The position numbers and the translations under genes were made by a program. Shown piece after piece: positions 36,810 through 45,600 of a stretch of 64,000 bases of DNA (positions are counted from its first letter, which is position 1; every line of letters begins with the position of its first letter). The notes under the pieces were generated by a model. That model worked only from the letters and a program-made list of their open reading frames with translations, had not been told where the DNA came from and searched no databases. The stretch is from Actinoallomurus spadix (GTDB lineage: Bacteria; Actinomycetota; Actinomycetes; Streptosporangiales; Streptosporangiaceae): the NCBI RefSeq assembly GCF_024055725.1, contig NZ_JAMXMX010000016.1, positions 113,107 through 177,106 on the forward strand. The letters run 5' to 3'.

Positions 36810-38147
36810 TTAGTCGTCGTGCTGGTCTCCGATGAGTACGCTGTCCGCCCAGTCAGGTGCCTCGCCCGTCGGGTCCATCAGGCCGATGACGACGCGGGTC
36901 TTGCGCGGCGGCGTGTTCGGCCACGGGCTGTGCCCGTCAGTGAGGGCCACGATCAGGTCCGGCCGCGGACGCAGGTTGACCGCGGCGGCCAGCCCGGTGC
37001 GCATGTCCGTCCCGCCGCCTCCGGCCAGCCGCAGGTCGGCGACCTGGTGCACGGCCTGCGGTGCGTACGCCTCCACATCACAGGTGATCACCTTCAGCTG
37101 GCCGCGGCCGATGCCGAGCCCGTGCAGCACCCCGTTGACCTCGCCGAGGGCCTGCCCGAGCATCGCGTCGCTCATCGAGCCAGAGGTGTCGATCACCACT
37201 GCGACCACCGGCAGCGGCTGGTGCATGCTGGGCATGATCACGCCGGGCAGGGCGGCGGCGCGCCGGGACGGCTTGCGGTAGGTGAAGTCGACCCGTCCGG
37301 CGACGTTGGCCACGCCGCGGCGGACCTGCGCGGCCAGCACCCGGCGCCAGTTCACCGATGGTTCGAGCAGGTCGGTGGCCCAGCGCAGCCAGCCCGCCGG
37401 GATGTCGTCGCGCGACTTGATGTGGTCACGGATCCGCCGCGCGGTCTCCAGCGAGGTCAGCTGGGCGCCGAACTTCGACAGCCCGGGCCAGCCGCAGTTC
37501 CACGGCCGCGGCCGGCCGTCGCAGCCGGTGCCGCAGTCGACGTCGGCCAGCGCCTGCGGGACGGGCTCGGCGCGTTCGCCGAGCGCGGTCCAGTAGTGCT
37601 CGGACGTCTGGCCCGCCTCTAGGCCCAGGCGCTCCGGCGCCACGCTGTCGTCGGGCGGCGGCCGGCCCGCCACGGCCGCCGCGTCGGCGATCTCGGCGTC
37701 GGCGGACAGATTCCAGCGCCGCTGGTCGGGGTTGCGTGTGCTGGTGGGCTCCGGCGCGTCGTCGTCACCGAAGCTCAGCGCGCCGGGGTAGCGGGCGGCG
37801 TGCTCGCGCAGCAGGTGCGTCACCTGGTGGATCAGCCAGAAGCCGATCTGCGGCACCTCCAGCGCGCGCAGCGTCGCCGGGCCGATGTACACGTGCCATT
37901 CGGTGTCGGTGGGAAAGCGGCTCACGTCGATCGGGGCCCCGGCAGGTGCGTCCCGCAGGTCCCGGTCCAGGACGTCGACGTCGTCACCCACGGCTTGGGC
38001 GTCGGTGGCCGTGGCGTCGACCACCACTGGGTCGAGGGTGAGCAGCGCCGTGGACAGGTAAGGCGCCTGGTGCGCCGCCCACACCCGGGCGGCGGCCCAC
38101 TTCTGGCGCTCTTCCAATGGCAGTTCGTCGGTTCGATGGCAGCGCAT
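36810..38147 (-). CDS. VWA-like protein with degenerate metallopeptidase domain (DUF2201-like)
   Basis: A 445-residue protein of the MoxR-partner type. The N-terminal part resembles the putative metallopeptidase domain of DUF2201 proteins: WHVYIGPATLRAL, FWLIHQVTHLLREHAARY at residues 103-119, and WNLSADAEIADAA. The expected HExxH reads HQxxH, with Gln108 encoded by CAG at 37824-37826. The C-terminal VWA domain has an intact MIDAS: DTSGS at 320-324, Thr380 in GGGGTDM and Asp404 in ALTDG. MoxR ATPases commonly work with such VWA proteins as chaperone or remodelling pairs. ATG 38147 lies 15 bp after the moxR stop. Confidence 0.8.
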   Translation of the reverse strand: MRCHRTDELPLEERQKWAAARVWAAHQAPYLSTALLTLDPVVVDATATDAQAVGDDVDVLDRDLRDAPAGAPIDVSRFPTDTEWHVYIGPATLRALEVPQIGFWLIHQVTHLLREHAARYPGALSFGDDDAPEPTSTRNPDQRRWNLSADAEIADAAAVAGRPPPDDSVAPERLGLEAGQTSEHYWTALGERAEPVPQALADVDCGTGCDGRPRPWNCGWPGLSKFGAQLTSLETARRIRDHIKSRDDIPAGWLRWATDLLEPSVNWRRVLAAQVRRGVANVAGRVDFTYRKPSRRAAALPGVIMPSMHQPLPVVAVVIDTSGSMSDAMLGQALGEVNGVLHGLGIGRGQLKVITCDVEAYAPQAVHQVADLRLAGGGGTDMRTGLAAAVNLRPRPDLIVALTDGHSPWPNTPPRKTRVVIGLMDPTGEAPDWADSVLIGDQHDD

Positions 38148-38162
38148 CCGCGGATCACCCCG

Positions 38163-39260
38163 TCACATCAGGCCGGCCGTCCGCAGCACCGGCGCGAGCT
38201 CGACGAGCGTGGCCGGGATCTGCATGTTGGGCGGCCGATTCGAGGCGAGGGTGCGGGCGACGAGCGTGGCGACGTCGGGCGCGGACTTGGCCGCCTTGGC
38301 CACCACGACCCAGGCCCGGTCCCAGGCGGCCGGGTCGTTCTCGGCGACGGCGACCGCGGCGACCGCGGTGAGCACCGCGAAGATCCGGTCGCTGCGCGTC
38401 GGCAGCTCGTAGCGGTCGGGGGCGGCGAGCACCGCCATCGGGTCGGGCAGGTCGAGGTTCTCCAGCCAGGACAGGAACTCCAGCGCCGCGGCCTGGCCGA
38501 CCGCGCCGGCCACCAGGATCGCCTGGGCGTCATGCGAAGCACCCGCCGCCTCGCACGCCGCGAGCAACTGCGCCACGGCCTCCCAGGACCGCGGGCTCGG
38601 CCAGCCCTGGCCGACCGCGGTGCCCTTCGGCATCTGCAGCGCCAGCCCCGGCCGTACCTCCAGAAAGCTCGCCACGGACGCGCGGGCGGTCAGTTTCTGT
38701 GCCATGGTGGCCGGACGCTCGAAACCGAACAATGGTGGCTTGGGAAAGCCGACCGCCAATCCGCGGGCGATATGCTTGGCGTTTATCGGCCAGTCCAGGT
38801 GCACCAGCCGGTTGGCGAGCGGAGCGGCCAGTTCCCAGCCGTCGGCGGCCTCGTCCGGATGATTGGCTGCGGCGACGATGCGCACCTCTTCGGGCAATTG
38901 CAGATCGCCCACGACGCGCTCCAGGACGATACGCAGCATCGCCGCCTGCACCGCCGGGGGAGCGGTGGTCAGCTCGTCCAGGAACAGCAGCCCGTGTCCC
39001 TCCTTGGCGAGCCGCTGCGCCCAGCTCGGCGGGGCCAGATCGACGGCGCCGTTGGAGACGACGGGGAGGCCGGCGAAGTCGCTGGGCTCGCGGATCGAGC
39101 CGATCACCACCTCCACGGGCCAGTCGAGAACGTCGGCGAGCGCGGTGACCGCCGACGTCTTGCCCGTACCGGGATGACCCCACAGCAGCACCGGAACACC
39201 CGCCGACACCGCGATGGACATGGCCTCGATCACCACAAGACTGCCCACGTGCCTACCCAT
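38163..39260 (-). CDS. MoxR-family AAA+ ATPase
   Basis: A 365-residue single-domain AAA+ protein. Walker A is GHPGTGKT (28-35), Walker B LLFLDELT (91-98), sensor 1 VAAANHPDEAADGWEL, and ANR provides the arginine-finger region. A helical lid domain follows to the end. MoxR proteins use ATP to remodel or mature partners together with a VWA protein, here the next gene. ATG 39260 follows GGAGG directly, which is tight spacing; a GTG at 39305 would add 15 basic residues. The downstream VWA and W/G repeat genes follow with gaps of 15 and 11 bp. Confidence 0.85.
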   Translation of the reverse strand: MGRHVGSLVVIEAMSIAVSAGVPVLLWGHPGTGKTSAVTALADVLDWPVEVVIGSIREPSDFAGLPVVSNGAVDLAPPSWAQRLAKEGHGLLFLDELTTAPPAVQAAMLRIVLERVVGDLQLPEEVRIVAAANHPDEAADGWELAAPLANRLVHLDWPINAKHIARGLAVGFPKPPLFGFERPATMAQKLTARASVASFLEVRPGLALQMPKGTAVGQGWPSPRSWEAVAQLLAACEAAGASHDAQAILVAGAVGQAAALEFLSWLENLDLPDPMAVLAAPDRYELPTRSDRIFAVLTAVAAVAVAENDPAAWDRAWVVVAKAAKSAPDVATLVARTLASNRPPNMQIPATLVELAPVLRTAGLM

Positions 39261-39302
39261 CCTCCGCTGGTCGTTCCTACGTCGCCACCTACGGGATGAC
39301 CC

Positions 39303-39328
39303 CACCCCTTGGGGTGCTATATAACCCC
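39303..39328 (-). promoter_or_regulatory. Inverted repeat and GGGTTATA motif before moxR operon
   Basis: CACCCC-TT-GGGGTG spans 39303-39316. Reading in the moxR direction, GGGGTTATATA covers 39328-39318 and could hold a -10 box. The same heptamer and the same ACCCC/GGGGT repeat recur before the RHH-ClpN gene at 39562-39591. Confidence 0.45.
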
Positions 39329-39430
39329 ATGCGATTCCGACGATAGCGAACCGCGCCTTGGTCTGCCAGCGTGCCCGGGGCTTGCTGGGTGTGGAGGGCG
39401 TGGGGGCCTTTGACGATTTCTTCGAGTTGG

Positions 39431-39541
39431 TTGCACCTCCTGGACGACGACGGCGTCATCGAGGAACTGCGTGATCTCGCCGGCACCGACGCCAGCCTCC
39501 TCGGCGACGAGGAGCTCCTTCCGGCCACTTCTAGCGCATGA
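39431..39541 (+). pseudogene. Possible gene fragment, unknown
   Basis: A 36-residue frame with good third-position GC bias (HLLDDDGVIEELRDL, then ending LLPATSSA) runs from TTG 39431 to TGA 39539-39541. It has no ribosome binding site and matches nothing I recognise. It may be the tail of a decayed gene in the 360-bp gap between the moxR operon and the RHH-ClpN gene. Confidence 0.25.
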
Positions 39542-39561
39542 GGCTGTCCGGCTCCCCGGTG

Positions 39562-39591
39562 ACCCCGTTGGGGTAGGTTAGGGTTATAACC
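39562..39591 (+). promoter_or_regulatory. Inverted repeat and GGTTATAACC palindrome before RHH-ClpN gene
   Basis: ACCCC-GTT-GGGGT (39562-39574) is followed by the perfect palindrome GGTTATAACC (39582-39591), 29 bp before ATG 39621. The palindrome may be a -10 box and an operator at once. A ribbon-helix-helix protein encoded directly downstream is the natural candidate to bind it. Confidence 0.45.
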
Positions 39592-39620
39592 ACAGGGTGC
39601 CCATGGGTCGGGAGCGTGTC

Positions 39621-40394
39621 ATGCCGAAGATCAACGTCTACCTTCCCAAGGAGCTGGCGCAGGCCGTCAAAGAGGCCGGCATTCCCGTGTCGGCGGTCTG
39701 TCAGCGGGCCCTGAGGCAGGCGGTGGAACGGGCGACCGCGGCCCATGAGGCGGCATCCGCCCACTTGGCCGCCACCGAGCTCTCCACCCACCTGGACAGC
39801 GACCTGCTGGTCTCCGCCATAGGCGCGGCAACCGCGCTGGCCCGTTCGGGGCGAGCGCGCACGGTAGGCACCGGGCATCTGCTCAGTGTCCTGCTCGCTG
39901 ACGGCGACAGCCGCGTGACCGCGGTGCTCGACGCGATCGGCGTCTACCCGGACGAGGTCGTACGAGAGGTCGCCCGCCAGTCGGCCGATGAGCCGGGCCT
40001 GCCCGGTGTCGAACCCGGGGAGCGGCTCAGCGTCCCGGCATCGGAGGCCGTGGCGTTCGCGGTCGCTGAGGCGCAGGCGTCGGACGGCGACGACATCGGC
40101 CCGGAGCATCTACTCCTCGGCCTGATCGCCGAGCAGGACGGCGTCGCGAGCAAGGTGCTGCGCGCGCAAGGCGCCAAGCTGTCCGCGGCTCGTCAAGTGG
40201 TAACAGGCCTGGCCCGGGCGACCGATGCACGCCGCCCCTCCGGCGGTTCTCTCGACGCAGTTGTGAACGAGTTCGCCGAAGCGCTCGTGGCCGCCGTCAA
40301 CGAGAAGGTCGAGCCACTGATCGACCGCGTCGACCGGCTGGAATGGCGCATGGCCGCCAACTTTCTGGACGCAAGTCCCCGTCCGCGCCGATAA
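39621..40394 (+). CDS. Ribbon-helix-helix/ClpN fusion protein
   Basis: A 257-residue protein. Residues 1-40 (MPKINVYLPKELAQAVKEAG and a following SAVCQRALRQAVERA helix) look like a CopG-type ribbon-helix-helix DNA-binding unit. Two ClpN-like repeats follow, around residues 66-115 (TVGTGHLLSVLLADGDSRV) and 138-197 (DDIGPEHLLLGLIAEQDGVA), the fold that ClpA and ClpC use to bind substrates and adaptors. A short helix of coiled-coil type (EKVEPLIDRVDRLEWRM) ends it. There is no AAA+ domain. ATG 39621 follows GGGAG by 8 bases. A regulator that senses Clp clients or stress is plausible but unproven. Confidence 0.7.
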   Translation: MPKINVYLPKELAQAVKEAGIPVSAVCQRALRQAVERATAAHEAASAHLAATELSTHLDSDLLVSAIGAATALARSGRARTVGTGHLLSVLLADGDSRVTAVLDAIGVYPDEVVREVARQSADEPGLPGVEPGERLSVPASEAVAFAVAEAQASDGDDIGPEHLLLGLIAEQDGVASKVLRAQGAKLSAARQVVTGLARATDARRPSGGSLDAVVNEFAEALVAAVNEKVEPLIDRVDRLEWRMAANFLDASPRPRR

Positions 40395-40491
40395 CGCCAT
40401 AGCCGGGCTGATCCTCAAGGCTCTCCCGGCAGTTCCACCGCGTCCCTCTGATCACCGGATCCGAGCGCTGGCACACATATTCGCCGGCGCC

Positions 40492-40972
40492 GTGCTCGCT
40501 CCCGAAACCGCCCTGGTGGATTGGTCTGCGCTCCAGCTCCCGGACCATTTCCGTGCGCTTACCGTGCACAAGGACGAGGTCGGGCTGTTCGAGGATCTCG
40601 ACTCCACCGACCGCGACCCGCGCCGGTCTTTGCACGTCGAGGACGTCGCGGTACCCGAGCTGGGGCCCGGCGAGGTGATCGTCGCCGTCATGGCGAGCTC
40701 GATCAACTACAACACGGTCTGGTCGTCGATTTTCGAGCCGCTGCACTCGACGGCCTACCGCCGGCTCGTGTCCCGCAATGGCGCCGATCTCAAACAAGGC
40801 GATGTCGTGGTGGTCTGGGGAGCCTGCGGCGGCCTCGGCTCGTACGCGGTCCAGCTCGCCCTCAACGGCGGCGCGACTCCGGTCCACGCCCAACCGCAAG
40901 GAATGGCGAAGGCTCGGCGGCTACATCCGCGACCTGACCGGTGGCGAAGACCCCGACCCTCACCGTCATTAG
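40492..40972 (+). pseudogene. Crotonyl-CoA carboxylase/reductase remnant
   Basis: The frame from 40492 encodes LPDHFRALTVHKDEVGLFED and VMASSINYNTVWSSIFEPL, clear N-terminal Ccr sequence. It then jumps directly to STAYRRLVSRNGADLKQGDVVVVWGACGGLGSYAVQLAL, so an internal segment of the order of 100 residues is gone. After another break the reading continues in a different frame with RKEWRRLGGYIRDLTGGEDPD. The catalytic C-terminus is missing. It is a decayed ethylmalonyl-CoA pathway gene. Confidence 0.8.
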
Positions 40973-41430
40973 GCCGCCCCTCTCACCGTCGCCTGGGCAC
41001 GAACGCGAGGCGTGTGTTGACAGGGGTCGTGCTTCGGTGACGGTGGTGGCTGCGGCGAGGTTGGGGGTTTACCTCGCCAAGGGACGACCTCGCTGGAGCC
41101 GCCGACCGGAGCCGGCCGCGCTCACCGCCGGCTCGCCGCCAAGCCCGGTGTCGGCGGCGCTCCCAAGGGGAGCACGGATGAGGAGCACTTCAGAAGCACG
41201 TCAGGTCATGCTCGGGCGCCGGAGGAGCCGACGGCGTTCAGATCGCGCGCCGAGCTGAGGGTGCCGCCCTGCCCCCGCCGCCGGAAGGTCATGTGTTCCG
41301 GGCTCTCCCCGCTTCAGCCCAAGGGGTGGGGGAGAAGGGGAAGCCGGGGACTGTAAGGCCGATCGCGGTCGAGCGGTCGAGCGGTCGGGGTCCGGCGGGT
41401 GCGGTGAGTGAAGCTGACCTGCTCTGTTTG
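40973..41430. other. Gene-free stretch after ccr remnant
   Basis: About 460 bp between the ccr remnant and the lacI control region. I see no frame with family similarity or coding bias on either strand and no strong repeat. It may contain further decayed ccr sequence too altered to recognise. Confidence 0.4.
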
Positions 41431-41517
41431 TCTAGCGTTAAAACATCAGGTTCTGGGACAACCCCTTGACGGCGCAGGGCGGACTCAGTAGCTTGTGCCA
41501 ATCTTTTTAACGTTAAA
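41431..41517 (+). promoter_or_regulatory. lacI promoter with two LacI-type operators
   Basis: A perfect 12-bp palindrome TTTAACGTTAAA is at 41506-41517 and a near copy, TCTAGCGTTAAA (10 of 12 identical), at 41431-41442. Both have the central CG typical of LacI-family sites. Between them lie TTGACG (41466-41471) and TAGCTT (41489-41494), 17 bp apart. The second operator covers the likely transcription start, so autorepression is expected. Confidence 0.75.
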
Positions 41518-41532
41518 TCCCAGGAGATGGCG

Positions 41533-42603
41533 ATGGTTTCGCAGCACACGTCTCGGGGGCCCGCGCCGCATGGGCATGTGACCTTGGCGCAGGTGGCGCA
41601 GCGGGCGGGGGTGTCGGCGCAGTCGGTGTCGAACGCGTTGAACAACCCGGACCGGGTGGCGCCGGAGACGCGGAAGCGGATCCTGGCGGCGGTGGCGGAG
41701 CTGGGGTACGAGCCCAACCTGTCGGCGCGGGCGTTGCGGAACCGGAGCTCGTCGCTGATCGCGTTCAAGATGCGTCCGTCGCGGCCGGACAAGGCGTCGT
41801 TGCTGATGGACGACTTCCTCTACGCACTGAACGCCGCCGCGGTCGAGGCCGGGTACCACCTGATCCTGTGTCACGCCGAGGACGGCCAGGCCGGCGAGAT
41901 CAAGGCGTACCGGGACCTGTTGAAGAAGACGTCCATCGACGCGTTCATCCTGGCCGAGACGCACCGCAACGACGACCGGGTCGCCGCACTGCGGTCCTGG
42001 GGTGTGCCGTTCGCGTCGTTCGGCCGGTCCTGGGACGGCGACGACAGCCTGGCGTGGGTCGATGTCGACGGCCGCGCCGGTACCCGTGCCGCCACCGAAC
42101 ACGTGGCCGCGCAGGGGCATCGGCGGATCGGCCACATCGGCTGGCCGGCCGAGTCCGAGCTCGGCCAGGAACGTCGCGAGGGCTGGCTCGAAGCGTGCCG
42201 GCAGCGCGACCTCGAGACCGACCTGCAGGCCGCGGTGGTGGACTCGCTGGAGGCCGGCCGCCAGGCCGCGCACCGCATGCTCGACTCGTCGCGCCCCGCC
42301 ACCGCACTGGTCTGCGCGTCCGACACGCTCGCGCTCGGCGTGATGCGCGCCCTGCACGAGCGCGGCCTGCGGCCCGGGGTCGACGTCGCGATCACCGGGT
42401 ACGACGACTCGCCGACCGCCGCCCTGGTGAGTCCGGGCCTGACCACGCTCCGCCAGCCGATCGACGAGGTCGGCCGGCACCTGATCCAGGCCGTCGACCG
42501 CTTGATGGCCGGCGATACCCGCGACCCACAGCACGTACTGCTGGAACCGGAGCTGATCGTCCGCGGCTCCAGCCTCCCCGGACCGCGCACCCGCGAGCCG
42601 TAG
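41533..42603 (+). CDS. LacI-family transcriptional repressor
   Basis: A 356-residue regulator. The DNA-binding head reads VTLAQVAQRAGVSAQSVSNALNNPDRVAPETRKRILAAVAELGY (residues 15-58), with a hinge helix LSARALRNR. The sugar-binding periplasmic-like domain includes SIDAFILAETH, HRRIGHIGWPAESELG and ITGYDDSPTAALVSPGLTTLRQP. ATG 41533 is preferred over 41527 because AGGAG lies 6 bases before it. The secreted glycosidase gene begins 79 bp downstream on the same strand and is the presumed target, released by a sugar from its substrate. Confidence 0.92.
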   Translation: MVSQHTSRGPAPHGHVTLAQVAQRAGVSAQSVSNALNNPDRVAPETRKRILAAVAELGYEPNLSARALRNRSSSLIAFKMRPSRPDKASLLMDDFLYALNAAAVEAGYHLILCHAEDGQAGEIKAYRDLLKKTSIDAFILAETHRNDDRVAALRSWGVPFASFGRSWDGDDSLAWVDVDGRAGTRAATEHVAAQGHRRIGHIGWPAESELGQERREGWLEACRQRDLETDLQAAVVDSLEAGRQAAHRMLDSSRPATALVCASDTLALGVMRALHERGLRPGVDVAITGYDDSPTAALVSPGLTTLRQPIDEVGRHLIQAVDRLMAGDTRDPQHVLLEPELIVRGSSLPGPRTREP

Positions 42604-42682
42604 TACCGACCGAACTCCCGGCACGCGCCCGAGTCGCCGCTCCGGCGCGCGTCACTGTGCCAACCGCCTGAAGGGACACCAG

Positions 42683-45600
42683 ATGAGAGCCGGATCGAGA
42701 GTGCTCGCGGCCGTCGCCGCAGGGGCGCTCGTGGTGACCGCAATGGTCTCCACCTCCACAGCCCGGGCGGCCGCGCCGCCGGCCGACCCGTTCGTGGTGA
42801 ACGTCGAGAACCTCCCGAGCGGCCGCGCGGTCGCCGGCGCCATGGACCTGACCACGTACGGCGACCTGGACTGGGTGCATGTCACCGGGTCCGGCGTCGA
42901 CCGCAAGGCCGGGACACCGTCGATCACCGTCGACGACCTGAACCCCGCCGGTGGCCGGACCCAGCTGGACGACAGCCCGGTCGCGTTCGGCTGGTCCGAC
43001 GGCGCCGCACCGACCTCGGCGTCGGGCGTCACCACCGGCGGTGTCTTCAACTACGACACCACGACCGTCGGTGACACGACCGCCCACGACGCCGGCTACC
43101 GGATCAAGGTGCCCGCCGCGGACTCGCCACGGCGCCTGGTGTTCGTGGGTGGGATCTGGCAGGCCACCGGCGCCGTCACCGTCGCGGCGGCCGACGGCAG
43201 CGGCACGGCGTACACCACGCCGATCACCGCCGGCGGGACAGCGGCCGTGAAGCGCTACAGCGTGACCATCCGCCCGGGTGAAGGCGTCGTGGTCACGGCC
43301 AAGTTCGCCGCCAAGCTCCAGGCGGCCGGGAACCTGTCGCTGTCCGCCGCCGCACTCTCGCTGGTCAAGCCCGCCGCCGACCGGAGCCTGACCGCAACCG
43401 CGACACCGGTCTCGATGAACCTGACCGCCGAGGGCCCGGACGACTGGCTGCACCTCGACGGCTCGACGGTGAACCGCCGTACGGGCGTCCCGGACTCGAC
43501 GCCCCGGCCGGCGGTCACGAACCGGCAGGCCGGCGGCGCGATCGGCGCCCAGAACGACAACCCGGTCAGCTACTCGTGGACGAACGGTACGCCGACCGCG
43601 GCCGAGCCGGGCACACGTCACGGCGGCATCTTCTTCGCCGACGGCGCGGGCGAGAACGTCGACCTGACCGCGCCGTACGGTTACGACCTCACCGTCCCGG
43701 CCGCGGCCGGAGGCCGTACGGTGCGCTTCGTCTCCGGCGCCTGGCGCGCCACGGCGAAGATCTCGGTCTACCTCAACGGTGCGACCACGCCGACGTTCGT
43801 GAGTACGGATCTGGTCAGCACCGACGCCTCGGTCACCAGGATGTTCGACCTCACCCTCGGCGCCGGCGACTCCGCCAAGATCAGTGCGCAGTTGCTCCGC
43901 AAGACGAACGGCTCCGGCAACGTCACCCTCGCGGGCGTGGCCGAGGCGAGTACGTCGGCCGACGGCTACCGCCGCCTGACCCAGGACCTGCTCACCCAGG
44001 CCGGTGCCGCCGACGTGTACGCCGCGACCGCGTCCGCGCAGAAGCAGCTGGACAGCGAGATCGCCTCGGCCAAGTCGACCCTCGCGAACAACTCGGCCCA
44101 GCGCGACGAGCTGCGGCTGTCGTACCTGTTGCTGAAGGCGGCCTTCGACGAGGCCGTGTCGTCCGCGGCCAACGCCGAGTACACCAGCGTGACGAACCCG
44201 GGGCTCACCTCGTCGTTCGGCTGGGAGGGCGACCTGAACGCGCCGATCGCGTTCATCGACGGCAGCTACCGGCTGCGCAGCCGGGGCAACGCGATGATCA
44301 CCTTCGGGGTCCCGAACATCCCGGGCAAGATCAAGTGGTACAACAGCGAGGGCTACCTGCCGGCGTTCGTCAGTGAGTACGCCAAGGACGGCCTCGACAT
44401 CAAGGTGCAGAACTTCGCCGACCTGGGGGTTGTCGGCGGCAACCGCTTCGAGGTCGCGTACTCGCGGATGACGGTCACCAACACGACCGCGAAGCAGGCA
44501 CGGCTGCCCCGCGTCTCGAGCCGGCTGACCCCGCTGAACGCGGCGGCCGACCCGGCCGTGACGACGATCGACGCCGGCCAGACCGTGGTCCGCGACTACG
44601 CGGTCGCCGCCGACCGGTTCGACGGCACGTACGACTGGCCGACCGCGACACAGCTGCAGCAGCTCGGTGGCCTCGACCAGCACTACGCCCACATGCGCCA
44701 GTACTGGAACACCCGGCTGTCCGCGATCGCGGACATCACCGACCTGCCCGACAAGCGGCTGATCAACGCGTACAAGGCCGGCTACATCTACACGCTGATC
44801 ATCCGCGACGACGTCAACGGTGAGAAGCAGCTGCACGTCGGCGAGAACGGGTACGACGAGATGTTCGACCACGACACGATCGGCATCGTGTCGACGCTCC
44901 TGACGATCGGCGACTTCACGTACGCGAAGGACTACCTGTCCACGCTGCCGGCACAGCTGCAGTACGACGACGCGAAGTGGAAGTACAGCTGGCCGTACGC
45001 CCTATACCTGCAGCGCACCGGTGACAAGGACTTCATCCGCAGCCGGTTCGCGACGATCAAGAAGAACACGCACACGATCGAGACCGACCGGATCGACGGC
45101 GGCAAGGGGATCATCAAGCAGACCGACGCGATCGACTCGCACGGGTACTGGACGATCGACAACTGGGCGGCGCTCACCGGTCTGACCACCTACCGTTACC
45201 TGGCCACGGCGCTCGGCGAGACCGACGAGGCGGCGTGGGCGAAGGCGGAGTACGACGACCTGCTGAAGGTCGCGACCAACCGGATCGACCAGACCATGCA
45301 GCAGTACGGGCTGGACTACATCCCGATCTCGATGGTCGAGCCGAACGAGACCGGTCCGCGCAAGGACCCGCGGGACGCGAACTGGGCCTCGATGTTCCTG
45401 TTCGGCCGGTGGGCCTGGGATGGCTACCTGTTCGGCGCCGAGCAGACCGGAACAATGATCAACAAGATCGACGCCACCTACACGCACGGTTTCGACCGGC
45501 GTAAGGGCATCTCGGACTCGATCTACAACTTCGGCGGCTACCCGCACGGGTACTTCTCCAGCGCATACAACGCCGGGTACGGCAGTTCCGCGCTGCGCGG

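Noticed and set aside
35230..41000. The whole 35.2-41 kb patch as an intact mobile element
   Set aside because: The recombinase and IS110 genes are broken and no flanking attachment repeats or tRNA gene were seen, so only a relic boundary is supported.
42392..44872. An 826-codon minus-strand frame across lacI and the glycosidase
   Set aside because: The opposite strand encodes recognisable domains with signal peptide and ribosome binding site; this frame has low-complexity V/R/G/D composition only.
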